A DNA stretch of 64,000 nt from NCBI RefSeq assembly GCF_024714495.1, contig NZ_JAMZMJ010000001.1:186001-250000 (forward strand), read 5' to 3'. Source of the DNA: Marinoscillum pacificum. GTDB taxonomy: Bacteria; Bacteroidota; Bacteroidia; Cytophagales; Cyclobacteriaceae. Positions 52,164 to 61,302 of the stretch are shown here, in pieces (positions within the stretch are counted from its first letter, which is position 1; every line of letters begins with the position of its first letter). The notes beneath the pieces are model-generated. The model saw only the letters and a program-made list of their open reading frames with translations. It searched no databases and was not told where the DNA came from. Made by a program: the position numbers and the translations under genes.

Positions 52164-53681
52164 TCAATGTCTATTATCAGTCATCAAACGAAAAAACATC
52201 TTAACCGATATAGATAACCCTTTTATTCCAGATGCATTTTCCTGGACATAGCTTTTCATGTTGTCCAAATCCTGCTGTTCATATAGGTTGCCATTGAATA
52301 CAAGTTTATTGATTGATGTAGTATTTTGGATGTCTTTCAGTGGATTTTGATTCAGAATCAAGAGATCTGCTACTTTACCTTCTTCCAAGCTTCCATAATC
52401 TTGTGAGACATTGAAGTATTCAGCTGGATTAATCGTAGCGCAAGAAAGTGCCTCAGCAGGAGATAGACCTGCCTTGACAAGTTCTGCTAGCTCACGATGC
52501 AAACTTATGCCTGGAAATGAATAGGGATCGTAGGAATCTGTTCCAGCTAACACTTTGACACCTCTTTGATGGGCTATACCAGTTAACTCCAAACCCTTTT
52601 GATAGAAGTCCTGTAGGTATTCTTGATACCCATCTTGCTGTGCATAGTCCTGCATTCCTGACACGTCATCATTCCATATCATGGAAACCATTGGAGGAAT
52701 GTAAGCCAGGTTGGGATCATTGAGAAAAGCCTCATCACTTGCAAAAGCTTCGTATTGACGTGTAATGTGAGTAGGGCAGAAGTAGGTGTTGTTTTTAACC
52801 ATCACGTCGACTAGTTCATCAAACTTGCTTTCATCAAATCCGGCTAACATATCGATAGGAGATGGACGATCTATATCGGAATTCTCATCATCAGCATACA
52901 TCGCTTGATAATATGCTCGATTTTGTTCTGCCAATGGATTTGCATGTTTAATGAACAAATGCGCATGTTCAAAACTTCGTTGCCCGGCATTGGAAGCATC
53001 TATGGGATTGATGGCGTTCGGATAATGACCAGCGAAAACAACACCTTTCTTATTCGCTTCTTCTGCTAGCTGAAAATACCGATCTTCTAAAATCCCTGAG
53101 TAAACTTTGATAAAGGTTTTTGGATCATTGGAGGTACGATTGACCAGGGCTACAACATCTTGCTCATCATAGTTGGCTCCAACTATCTCATCCGCAAAAC
53201 CAATTAAACGCGGGCCTAGTAGTTGTTCTGCTTTAATCGCATTTCTCCACTGCATACGCTCTTCATTGATATGTACAATGCCCTGCATGTCTCTAATGTT
53301 GGTTACACCATTAGCTATATGTAGTGGCATGATCACTTGGGGAGCGATCTGAAAGGCCAAATGGGAATGCATATCCCAAAGTCCTGATAAGGCGAACTGT
53401 CCTGTACCATCAATTTTCATCGCGTTGGGAATGTCAGGAAATGAATCAGAAGGTGCAATGCTTATGATTCGATCTCGCTCAATATAAATCGAATGATTTG
53501 CCAGAATGGAGTCATTAGTCACATCTACGATGTTGATATGCTGGATGAGATAGGATTGGTCTTCAGCCTTTTGAGCTAGAGGATCAGCCAATGGATATGC
53601 CCACAAAGCAAAAATCAAAATAGCCAGTAAGATAATAATGCTTAATAAGTATTTGACTACTCTTAAGAAAACGCTTTTCAT
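52164..53681 (-). CDS. Membrane-anchored amidohydrolase
   Basis: 505 residues. One N-terminal membrane span (about 8-30) then an amidohydrolase barrel: the metal-binding HxH in LWDMHSHLAF (about residues 100-102), further His residues in VVFAGHYPN and RSFEHAHLF, and the Asp in VLAGTDSYDP. The C-terminal GSLEEGKVADLLILNQNPL is the usual closing motif of imidazolonepropionase/prolidase-like members. It should hydrolyse a cyclic amide, imide or peptide bond on the periplasmic side; the substrate is unknown. It stands alone with 247 bp of AT-rich sequence upstream. Confidence 0.9.
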   Translation of the reverse strand: MKSVFLRVVKYLLSIIILLAILIFALWAYPLADPLAQKAEDQSYLIQHINIVDVTNDSILANHSIYIERDRIISIAPSDSFPDIPNAMKIDGTGQFALSGLWDMHSHLAFQIAPQVIMPLHIANGVTNIRDMQGIVHINEERMQWRNAIKAEQLLGPRLIGFADEIVGANYDEQDVVALVNRTSNDPKTFIKVYSGILEDRYFQLAEEANKKGVVFAGHYPNAINPIDASNAGQRSFEHAHLFIKHANPLAEQNRAYYQAMYADDENSDIDRPSPIDMLAGFDESKFDELVDVMVKNNTYFCPTHITRQYEAFASDEAFLNDPNLAYIPPMVSMIWNDDVSGMQDYAQQDGYQEYLQDFYQKGLELTGIAHQRGVKVLAGTDSYDPYSFPGISLHRELAELVKAGLSPAEALSCATINPAEYFNVSQDYGSLEEGKVADLLILNQNPLKDIQNTTSINKLVFNGNLYEQQDLDNMKSYVQENASGIKGLSISVKMFFRLMTDNRH

Positions 53682-53928
53682 CAGTCTGTGGAGATTTTAG
53701 GTTAGGTTGTTCAGACAAAGAGTAAACTTACGGGTCATTTGGATTTAAGTTACAGAGTGTTAGAAACTAAATTATTGATTATTACTTTGAATTTTACTCC
53801 GAAATAAATGGCAAGAAATGTTTAACCCCTGGCTGTTAATCATAAATTAAGCAATAAATCTATTCTTCATCTTTTGTATAAATGATGTTATAAAGGAGGT
53901 CTCAGCAATACCTTAATCCCGTGAAATA

Positions 53929-54759
53929 TTAGCCGTTTATCATCTCATATTCTGGGTTATGGTATTTGATGTTATTCCCTTCAGCAAGCATTTTTCCAAA
54001 CATTCTACGTGATATACTTGATGGTACAATGGCATTCATTATTCGATACAATCGTCCGGGTATGATAGTTGACTTGTTTTTTCTTAATGCAGTCAGAGTC
54101 TCAGTCACGGCCTGAGCTGTTGACAAAGGTGGTGCTGGCATTTTGTTCTCATTAAATCCAAGATGTGACACGATTGGAGTTTTGGTAGGAGAGGTGATCA
54201 TTACTGTGAGATACACGCCATATCTCTTGAGCTCTTCATGTAGTCCCAATCCTAGACTGTTAATATAGCCTCTGGTTCCGGCATCATTGGACATAAATGG
54301 TAGTCCGTGACTGGCTCCCATGGCACTAACCAATAGGATTCCACCCTTTCGTTTTCTAGCCATATGAGGACTAAAGTGATGAACGAGTTTCAAGTGTGCT
54401 ATAACGCTCGTATTGATCATTTTAAGTAAGTCATCTTCTTGCTTATGAATGAATTCCCCGGGATGTCCTGAGCCCGCATTGGAGACTAATAATCCCACTT
54501 CAAGGTGTTTTGTAGAATGTATTAAGTGGTCTACTTCGTTTGGATCAGAAAGATCAACTTTTATCACGAGTGTTTCGATACCGTATTTTTCTATTAAGGT
54601 CTGTGACAATTTCTGCAATAGGGCTTGTCTTCTAGCCACCAGCACAAGGTTAAATCCCTGTTGGGCTAATTGATGTGCAAACTCTTTTCCAAGACCTGAG
54701 GATGCTCCTGTTACCAGAGCCCATGGTCCGAACTGATCCAATTTTAATCGCTTATACAT
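53929..54759 (-). CDS. SDR-fold protein lacking the catalytic Tyr-Lys pair
   Basis: 276 residues. A classical short-chain dehydrogenase Rossmann fold with the cofactor motif TGASSGLGKEF (about 18-28), VSNAG (NNAG equivalent) and the Ser of VSAMGAS (about 144). Where YxxxK is expected, the sequence reads SNDAGTRGYI, so by alignment Asp replaces the Tyr and Arg the Lys. Binding of NAD(P) is likely; catalysis by the usual mechanism is not. The alternative is that alignment is shifted by a few residues. It lies 34 bp after the broken AraC gene. Confidence 0.85.
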   Translation of the reverse strand: MYKRLKLDQFGPWALVTGASSGLGKEFAHQLAQQGFNLVLVARRQALLQKLSQTLIEKYGIETLVIKVDLSDPNEVDHLIHSTKHLEVGLLVSNAGSGHPGEFIHKQEDDLLKMINTSVIAHLKLVHHFSPHMARKRKGGILLVSAMGASHGLPFMSNDAGTRGYINSLGLGLHEELKRYGVYLTVMITSPTKTPIVSHLGFNENKMPAPPLSTAQAVTETLTALRKNKSTIIPGRLYRIMNAIVPSSISRRMFGKMLAEGNNIKYHNPEYEMING

Positions 54760-54793
54760 AAGTTTTTAAGCAAAATTGTCCTTTGCCTATTCC

Positions 54794-55669
54794 TTATGCT
54801 TGACTATGTGGTTCAGTTTTTTGTTCGTTTCGGTCAATGTACTGTTCACGGTAAGCCTTTGGTGAACGTCCATAAACGGACTTGAATGATCTGGAAAAGT
54901 GTGCTACATCGTTGAATCCTACCTGATATGTAATTTCTGTAATTGAAAGCCTTGGAAGTTGAAGTAACTCTGATGCGCGTTCCAAACGTTTGACTTTGAA
55001 ATAGTTGGCAGGGGAATCATTATACAATTCCCGAAACCGCCGTTTAAAAGTGGATTCGCTCATGTGAGCCAGATAGGCAAGATCCTGAATAGAACAATCG
55101 GTGAATAAATGACTGTTCACAATCTCGTTTAAATTGATTTCTTGTTCCGAAAAAAGCTGCGAAAACAACGTCGCAATTGATTTAGCATTACTTGTTTGTA
55201 GTAGCAATAAAATCAATTCCTTCACCTTCAGCTCCAGCAGTTGATCGTTGACAATTTGAGGATTCTTAAAATAAAATTCCAGACCGGTAATGAATTCTGT
55301 AATAAGAGCTTGCTCTGATATCACTTACATGGATTGGCCTACCATCGTTTTAGGGAATGCTGACACTTCTTTTTGATAGATCTCCGTTAGTAGTTCTTTT
55401 GATAAATGCACTACAAAGACTTCATAGGCTTCAATTCCTGAACGTGGCTGAAGGTTCGAGAAATACCTTCCACATTTGAGTACAACAGATTCTTGCGCCC
55501 TGATGGAAATTTGTTCTGTTGTACCATTGATGGTCGTTTTCCCTTCACGAAAATGAATGAAACAGGCATCCATAGGAAAATCCAGTTCAAACCGAAAAGG
55601 AGCTTTTACCTTGACTTTTTCAATCAGACATTTATTGTGAAAGTTAAAATGTTGATGATTGACAATCAT
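54794..55669 (-). pseudogene. AraC family regulator interrupted by an in-frame stop
   Basis: Two open frames in the same phase are separated by a single TAA (55325-55327). The upstream part (55669-55328, 114 residues) is an AraC N-terminal sensing domain beginning MIVNHQHFNF; the downstream part (55324-54794, 176 residues, first codon GTG) contains the helical linker and an intact AraC DNA-binding domain (DLAYLAHMSESTFKRRFREL; GFNDVAHFSRSFKSVYGRSPKAYRE). Joined, they make a normal ~291-residue regulator. A nonsense mutation, a sequencing error or readthrough are all possible; the short piece could also restart at the GTG. The N-part overlaps the upstream gene by 4 bp. Confidence 0.8.
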
Positions 55670-56376
55670 GGCTTTCTAACCCTCCAAATTTCATGAATAG
55701 AGTCTCCTTTACTAGATAATCCTTTGTGATGCCAGTTGCCATCGATTAGATCATAGTCGAATGATAAGCTTACACCAACTCGACTATCATCACGTGAAAA
55801 GAACTCAATGTTTTCCATATATTTTCCATTTTCAGTGTTGTAGGTGCCACCTCCAGTTCCCATAAACTCTTTGGTTTCGGTATTGTATGCAATCCATTGG
55901 AATCTCGTTCCGGAAAGCAGCTTCATGGTCTTTCTGGGTATTGAGGTGTCTCTCATATGCGTTACTCCATCTCTTATACGGCCAGACATAAGCCAAGCTC
56001 CTTGAAGTTTTCCAGGTGTACCATCATCAATCCGTTTCAGTATCATCGTACTACCAATAATTGCCAGCGTAGAATCTGTAATGGCAATATCGAAGGTCAC
56101 TTCTGAACCTACACGTTCAGGAGTTTTGGTATCAAACTCTACTGTTTCCGTCATGATGTTGCCTTCCAGACGCCATTTTCCACCATTTGTGCTTACAAAA
56201 GCACCAGTTTCGGCATTATACACTGTAATGGCTTGATAACCTTCAGAGAAGATAACGACGCCTTTCTGTTCTTCTCCATTAGCACCTTTAAAATCACCTT
56301 CCCAGGCACCGATGGGTGATTGTGCAGATACGGATATTGTCAGAAAAATGATTGCAAAATAGACAGAGCTTTTCAT
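55666..56376 (-). CDS. Exported protein with duplicated beta domain
   Basis: 236 residues: signal peptide (to about VSAQ, 19) then two repeats of an ~100-residue beta domain. Repeat 1 has GAWEGDF ... YNAETGAFVSTNGGKW ... RVGSEVTFD; repeat 2 has GAWLMSG ... YNTETKEFMGTGGGTY ... RVGVSLSFD. The layout suggests a lipocalin-like or DUF4488-like barrel pair; no ligand is known. It overlaps the broken AraC gene by 4 bp and heads a likely operon with AraC and the SDR. Confidence 0.8.
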   Translation of the reverse strand: MKSSVYFAIIFLTISVSAQSPIGAWEGDFKGANGEEQKGVVIFSEGYQAITVYNAETGAFVSTNGGKWRLEGNIMTETVEFDTKTPERVGSEVTFDIAITDSTLAIIGSTMILKRIDDGTPGKLQGAWLMSGRIRDGVTHMRDTSIPRKTMKLLSGTRFQWIAYNTETKEFMGTGGGTYNTENGKYMENIEFFSRDDSRVGVSLSFDYDLIDGNWHHKGLSSKGDSIHEIWRVRKP

Positions 56377-56517
56377 AAGACGAGATTTATTCTAAGTTAC
56401 ATAATCGTCAGTATTATTAATGAATGAATTAAATCTAGATCAATTAAATCATTGCTAATGTAGTGCTACATGATCATCAAGAATCTGACATTTACAAAAA
56501 ACGGTTAGATTTACTCT

Positions 56518-57027
56518 ATGCGAGACAAGGATGAGTTTCTTAGATTAGGGTATCGGGCTGGAATTGTTCTGGCCTTTCTTGGGTTGCTGGGATCAGCAAT
56601 CTACCTGTTTGTGTTTATTACAACCGGACCACAGGCAGTGGATTTTAACTCAGAAATTAGATTGCTGGGGTTGACTGCAGATAGGCGACTGAGACTATTG
56701 TCAACGGCCATCTTCATAGGTATGTCTTTTGGTTTTTTGGGGTTTTCATTATTCTTAATCCAAGCCAAAGGAGATGTAGATGTAGACGCTTCTAAAGGTG
56801 ATTATAAAATCAATATTGCCAAATTATCACCAGGTTTGTTTGTCATACTATGTGCTACTGTTATTATAGTGGTTTGCGCCACCTTTAGAATAGACTATGA
56901 TTTGGGTCCTGAACCACTTCCTGAACTACCAGATCTACCTGATTTGGACTCTGGATTGCCTTCATTAAATTTAGATAACCAACCCTCCAGTTCAGACACT
57001 TTACCCATTGTAGACTTCAAGAATTAA
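56518..57027 (+). CDS. Two-span membrane protein, unknown function
   Basis: 169 residues with hydrophobic spans at about 14-35 and 105-124 (plus a weaker one near 65-80) and a C-terminal acidic, Pro/Leu-rich tail (LPELPDLPDLDSGLPSLNL). No family recognised. It lies 19 bp before the gluzincin-like gene on the same strand, so the two probably act together. Confidence 0.75.
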   Translation: MRDKDEFLRLGYRAGIVLAFLGLLGSAIYLFVFITTGPQAVDFNSEIRLLGLTADRRLRLLSTAIFIGMSFGFLGFSLFLIQAKGDVDVDASKGDYKINIAKLSPGLFVILCATVIIVVCATFRIDYDLGPEPLPELPDLPDLDSGLPSLNLDNQPSSSDTLPIVDFKN

Positions 57028-57046
57028 TCTTTTAAAATACCGCCCT

Positions 57047-58504
57047 ATGAAAAATAAGTTAGTAGTTGTCTTCATATTGTCTGGATTGAGCTTGACTGCA
57101 CAGGTGAACTGTGAAGAGGTCAGGGAGCAGTACAAACAATATCAAAATGGTTCACCTAATGCCAGTGCAGCCAGATTATTATCCACTCAGCTTGTAGAAT
57201 GTATAAGTTCTATTTCAGATCAAAAGACTAAAGTTATTTGGACCTATAATCTGTTGAAACTCTATGTGGATGCTCAACAGTACGAACATGCTCGAGTTAC
57301 CTGCGATTATTGTATGGAGTTTGCTGGTAGTGCTTATCCATCCTATTACAACAACTGTTATTCATTTAAGCATTCGCTAAATGGCTATACAGCTTCCAAT
57401 CGGGTAGGAAGAGGAGCTTCCTATTCAGGTAAGGGAAATTATCTGGAAGAAGTAGTTGATGCTGCAACTTTTGATGATCAAAATTCCAGGCCTTTTTCTG
57501 CCATCGAATATGAACGACTGATAGCAAGGAGGTTGACTTATCCTTCTGGTCAGGTTCATGAATATACAACCTATTTTAAAGAGTTAGTAGGGACCAAAAA
57601 GTCTCTTATTCAAGGTCCTTTTATCTTAATAGGATATGACAATCAATCTATTTCCTCAGGTCAGGATTCTGGGCAGCAGCAAGTACAGGTTCCTTCTCAG
57701 TATCCTCAAACCAAAACAAAAGGTGGCGCCAGGCAGATTGAACAGCGCACTTCAACCGGAATTGGCAGCAGAAGTTCAGACCAAGGTTTGGAAAAACAAT
57801 TAAATGAGTTGTTAGTACATCTAAAAAGCGTTTATCAAGTAGGGACTCCGGATTATTATATCCCGGTTTATTTGTTTGATTCAGATCTGGATCGTGAGGG
57901 TTATGAGGCTTTTTCTAATTTCACATATCAAGTACACGGTAGATCCGCTGCTGGAAGAGTTGCCTACTTTAACCCAATAGACCTGAGTGTAGTAGCCTGG
58001 AAAGCTACAGGTAATGGTACCTTAAACCATGAAATAGTACATGCCATGTTACTGCAGGACTATGCATTGATTCCCGGTTGGCTCAATGAAGGTTTTGCGT
58101 CTATGTTCGAAGAGACCAGTCATAATTACTACCCTATGGATAATTACCGATTGATTTATCTGAAGCAAGCTTTGCGATATGGTAAAATGCTGACATTGGA
58201 TCAACTGATTGCGGCCGATCGAGATGAATTTAATGAAAGTGAGCAAGCCATGCTCTATGCGGCTACAGCTCGCTACTTTGTGATGTTTTTGAGAGATAAA
58301 GGTTGGCTCTCGACAATTTATTCCGGATTGAAATCCTATAACTACAATGAATCGGAGGATGTAGCCAAACTGTTAGTTCAGAAAACTGGATATGGAATTT
58401 CAGCTTTGAATATACAGTTTACCAACTGGTTGAAATATCAGCAAACCCCATCTAAATGGGCATCACTTGAAAACAGTGTAGAGACCTACATCAGAGAATT
58501 ATAG
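57047..58504 (+). CDS. Exported gluzincin-like peptidase (DUF1570/MA-like)
   Basis: 485 residues. Signal peptide (to about LTAQ, 19), an N-terminal helical region, a low-complexity Gln/Ser-rich linker (about 200-245) and a C-terminal catalytic-type domain with HEIVH (in LNHEIVHAML, about 327-331) and the downstream WLNEGFASMFE Glu (about 347), the gluzincin zinc pattern. It should be a periplasmic or surface metallopeptidase. Family membership (peptidase MA-like) is by motif only. Co-oriented with the small membrane protein upstream. Confidence 0.85.
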   Translation: MKNKLVVVFILSGLSLTAQVNCEEVREQYKQYQNGSPNASAARLLSTQLVECISSISDQKTKVIWTYNLLKLYVDAQQYEHARVTCDYCMEFAGSAYPSYYNNCYSFKHSLNGYTASNRVGRGASYSGKGNYLEEVVDAATFDDQNSRPFSAIEYERLIARRLTYPSGQVHEYTTYFKELVGTKKSLIQGPFILIGYDNQSISSGQDSGQQQVQVPSQYPQTKTKGGARQIEQRTSTGIGSRSSDQGLEKQLNELLVHLKSVYQVGTPDYYIPVYLFDSDLDREGYEAFSNFTYQVHGRSAAGRVAYFNPIDLSVVAWKATGNGTLNHEIVHAMLLQDYALIPGWLNEGFASMFEETSHNYYPMDNYRLIYLKQALRYGKMLTLDQLIAADRDEFNESEQAMLYAATARYFVMFLRDKGWLSTIYSGLKSYNYNESEDVAKLLVQKTGYGISALNIQFTNWLKYQQTPSKWASLENSVETYIREL

Positions 58505-58526
58505 TGGATCCACAGTAGAATGCTTT

Positions 58527-59360
58527 TTAATCTCGAATTTGAATCACCTCAGCTTTTAATATTCGCACATCCTGAATTGGACGATCTAATGAATTTGTTG
58601 CTACAGCGGCAATAGAATCTACCACTTCTATTCCCGAAACGACCTCACCAAATACCGTGTAATTTTGATCAAGGTGAGGAGTACCACCGAGCGTTCGATA
58701 AACTTGTCGATGTGCTTCTGGGATTTCATAGCTTTCAAACTCTTCGATTTGCTCAGCTTCTTCTTTAAAGAAATTTGCAATTCGCCTATAGGTCTCTCTA
58801 TCACTGTTTTTCATAGCGATATTCATGGAATCAAAATAAGTCATATAGCTGCTGTCTTTTCTTAAAAAGCTCTCAGCTAACCAGCCGTTAATTCGTCCCT
58901 GATTCATATCTATGAGGCTATCATTCAGAACTCGTCCCTGTACAATGTAAAACTGCGTACTACTGGAAGCTTTTTCAGGATTATTATCCCGAGCAGCTCC
59001 TAAGGCTCCTTTTTTATGGAATAAATCCGGGTGAAACTCTGCCGGAATGGTATAAGCAAGCCCTCCATTACCCAGTGTATCGTCTGAACCCGCCAATTTG
59101 CTATCAGGATCTCCACCTTGAATCATGAAAGTTTCTATCACTCGATGAAACAATAAACTATCCAGCACACCTTCTTCTACAATTTTGATAAAGTTGTCTC
59201 GGTGCAGTGGAGTTTCATTGTAGAGATGGATGGTAATTTCTCCTTTGGAAGTGGTCAGTTTTACTTGAGTTTCCGTCGCTGTTTGTTCTTGAACAGAGAG
59301 CTTGGTGCTACAGGCAACTGCCATCACGGCGATTACTGTAGAAAGGAAAAATCGATTCAT
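58527..59360 (-). CDS. Cyclophilin-type peptidyl-prolyl isomerase, lipoprotein
   Basis: 277 residues. Lipobox VACST (Cys about 17) marks a lipoprotein. The rest is a cyclophilin with an insert: the core FHRVIETFMIQGGDP (about 74-88) holds the catalytic Arg, FHPDLFHKKGALGAARDNNPE follows, and TQFYIVQG and YTVFGEVVSG are typical. A helical ~70-residue insert (about 160-215) is a Bacteroidota feature. It helps fold exported proteins in the periplasm. Convergent with the gluzincin-like gene. Confidence 0.93.
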   Translation of the reverse strand: MNRFFLSTVIAVMAVACSTKLSVQEQTATETQVKLTTSKGEITIHLYNETPLHRDNFIKIVEEGVLDSLLFHRVIETFMIQGGDPDSKLAGSDDTLGNGGLAYTIPAEFHPDLFHKKGALGAARDNNPEKASSSTQFYIVQGRVLNDSLIDMNQGRINGWLAESFLRKDSSYMTYFDSMNIAMKNSDRETYRRIANFFKEEAEQIEEFESYEIPEAHRQVYRTLGGTPHLDQNYTVFGEVVSGIEVVDSIAAVATNSLDRPIQDVRILKAEVIQIRD

Positions 59361-59413
59361 AATTTATGGTTCAGATGGAATTTCAAGATAAGGCTTTTCG
59401 TATTACAGTCCAA

Positions 59414-59905
59414 TTATTCGAATTCCTTTAGAAGAATCTCAGGATCAAGCTTATCACTATACATGTACAGTAAACCATCTTCGTGGGTTGGCCACTGATC
59501 TTGAGGTCTGTCCCAGTAGAGTTCTACGCCATTTTTGTCAGGATCATCCAAATAAAGTGCTTCAGAAACACCATGATCATAGGCTGATGTTAACGGGTAG
59601 TTAGCTTCTTTAAGTTGTTTGTATAGTTGGGCCAAGTCTTTTCTTGTTGGCAATAAAATAGCTGTGTGAAATAGGCCTACAGATTTCTTAGGAGAAGGAG
59701 GCAGGTTTTCGCTATACCAGACATTCAACCCAATGTGATGATGATATCCACCAGCCGAAACAAATGCTGCTCTACCGTCTTGAATAAAGGTCAATTCAAA
59801 CCCTAAGACGCCACAATAAAAGTCGATGGATCTCTGTAGGTTGGATACCTTAAGATGAACATGACCAATTTTAGTTTCAGATGGAAGCTTGAATATGTTA
59901 GACAT
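59414..59905 (-). CDS. VOC family protein (glyoxalase/extradiol dioxygenase-like)
   Basis: 163 residues from the ATG at 59905 (MSNIFKLPSETKIGHVHLKV); an in-frame TTG seven codons upstream is possible. The vicinal-oxygen-chelate fold is clear: HVHLKVSNLQRSIDFYCGVLGFEL at the start (metal His) and LYLDDPDKNGVELYWDRP near the end (metal Glu), with a central HHIGLNVW. The CatE-like form without a duplicated domain suggests a small-molecule lyase, dioxygenase or resistance protein. It is divergent from the MFS pump gene. Confidence 0.9.
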   Translation of the reverse strand: MSNIFKLPSETKIGHVHLKVSNLQRSIDFYCGVLGFELTFIQDGRAAFVSAGGYHHHIGLNVWYSENLPPSPKKSVGLFHTAILLPTRKDLAQLYKQLKEANYPLTSAYDHGVSEALYLDDPDKNGVELYWDRPQDQWPTHEDGLLYMYSDKLDPEILLKEFE

Positions 59906-60044
59906 ATTAAAATAATAGATGGACAATAACTTCTTATAAAAGTTAGTAGAATTTTATGAATGTGTACGTACATGGAATTAATTCGGACGTAAATTGTTCT
60001 TAGTTTTTACCAGTTAATCATCTACCACTGTCGATTTTTTGAAT

Positions 60045-61238
60045 ATGCATTTAAATGATGCTTCTCCTAAGCGAAAGAAGCTAGCCATTCTATTAACGTT
60101 TGTCACTATACCATTTTCTGGTTTTATGACTGATATTTATTTGCCTTCTTTTCCTTCGATGGCGAATAATCTAAATGTTTCAGAACACAGTATTCAATTA
60201 ACCTTAACGGCGTTTTTTCTAAGTTATGGGTTTGCTCAATTGCTAGTAGGAAGCGTTTTGGATAGTGTTGGGAGGCAAAAGCCTGTGTTGATTTCATTAG
60301 TCACACTGGTGCTTAGTAGTATTGGAATTGCCTTGACAAAAGATGTATCGTTAATTATCAGTTTGAGAATAGTTCAAGGAATTGCAACTGCCTTTATTGT
60401 GGTAGCAAAAAGGGCCTTTTTCGTTGACTTATTTGAAGCTGAAGAACGGAAGGGCTATTTGAGTTATTTCACCATTGTATGGTCAGCAGGTCCCATTATA
60501 GCACCTTTTTTAGGAGGATATTTGGAAGATCTCATTGGCTGGAAATCGAACTTTTGGTTTCTAGCTATCTATGCGATCATCTTATTGATTGGTGAACTAT
60601 CCGTGGGAGGTGAAACTGTTCCTGCAAAGTCAAAATTTCATTTTAAAACCATTGTCAACCTATACGGTACCATGCTCCAAAACAGTGGTTTTGTTTTAGG
60701 TATATTGGTGTTGGGATTATCCTATTCGGTTACCATGGTTTTCAACGTAGCAGGACCATTTGTGGTAGAAGAGCACTTTGGTTTCAATTCGGTAGTGATT
60801 GGTTACTGTACCTTGATATTAGGAATTGCCTGGATGCTTGGAGGTATTATCAGTAAGCGTTCCATACACCTTAAGTTCAATGCCAAAACTCTAATAGGCA
60901 CCTTATCACAAGTTGCTCTTATCGGATTGTTAATAGCCATTGCCGGGTATTCAGATTGGTTGGTCTTACTCATTGGTTTTGGTTTTCTGATTCACATCTG
61001 CTCAGGTTTCCTATTCACTAATTTCTTTACGCATAACCTCTTGTTTTTCCCGAAGAATGCTGGAATTGCCGGTGGACTAATGGGAGGTCTTTTGTACATA
61101 GTGACTTCCCTCAGTAGTTTCGTTATTGCTTCATCTGGCGAAATTATAACTACAATGGATATGGGCTTACGCTATCTGATGATCTCTGTTCCTTTATTGA
61201 TAGTGGTTCTTATCATTATCCGACGACCGTTCAACTAA
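60045..61238 (+). CDS. MFS multidrug efflux protein, Bcr/CflA type
   Basis: About 397 residues from the ATG at 60045; a TTG two codons upstream is also open. Twelve hydrophobic spans. The N-half has FMTDIYLPSFPSMANNL (a Bcr/CflA signature, about 28-44) and the cytoplasmic loop motif GSVLDSVGRQKPVL, the MFS motif A. It is a drug:H+ antiporter of the inner membrane; the substrate is unknown. A divergent VOC gene and a 10-bp palindrome (59963-59972) lie upstream. Confidence 0.9.
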   Translation: MHLNDASPKRKKLAILLTFVTIPFSGFMTDIYLPSFPSMANNLNVSEHSIQLTLTAFFLSYGFAQLLVGSVLDSVGRQKPVLISLVTLVLSSIGIALTKDVSLIISLRIVQGIATAFIVVAKRAFFVDLFEAEERKGYLSYFTIVWSAGPIIAPFLGGYLEDLIGWKSNFWFLAIYAIILLIGELSVGGETVPAKSKFHFKTIVNLYGTMLQNSGFVLGILVLGLSYSVTMVFNVAGPFVVEEHFGFNSVVIGYCTLILGIAWMLGGIISKRSIHLKFNAKTLIGTLSQVALIGLLIAIAGYSDWLVLLIGFGFLIHICSGFLFTNFFTHNLLFFPKNAGIAGGLMGGLLYIVTSLSSFVIASSGEIITTMDMGLRYLMISVPLLIVVLIIIRRPFN

Positions 61239-61302
61239 TTTTCTATCGGTTTTATATCTTGTAGTCTCTAAGTTTGAATGATTCCAATTGATCGTTAATC
61301 GT

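Noticed and set aside
58504-58513. GTGGATCCAC perfect palindrome between convergent genes
   Set aside because: Only five pairs with no loop and no T tract; too short to call a terminator or operator.
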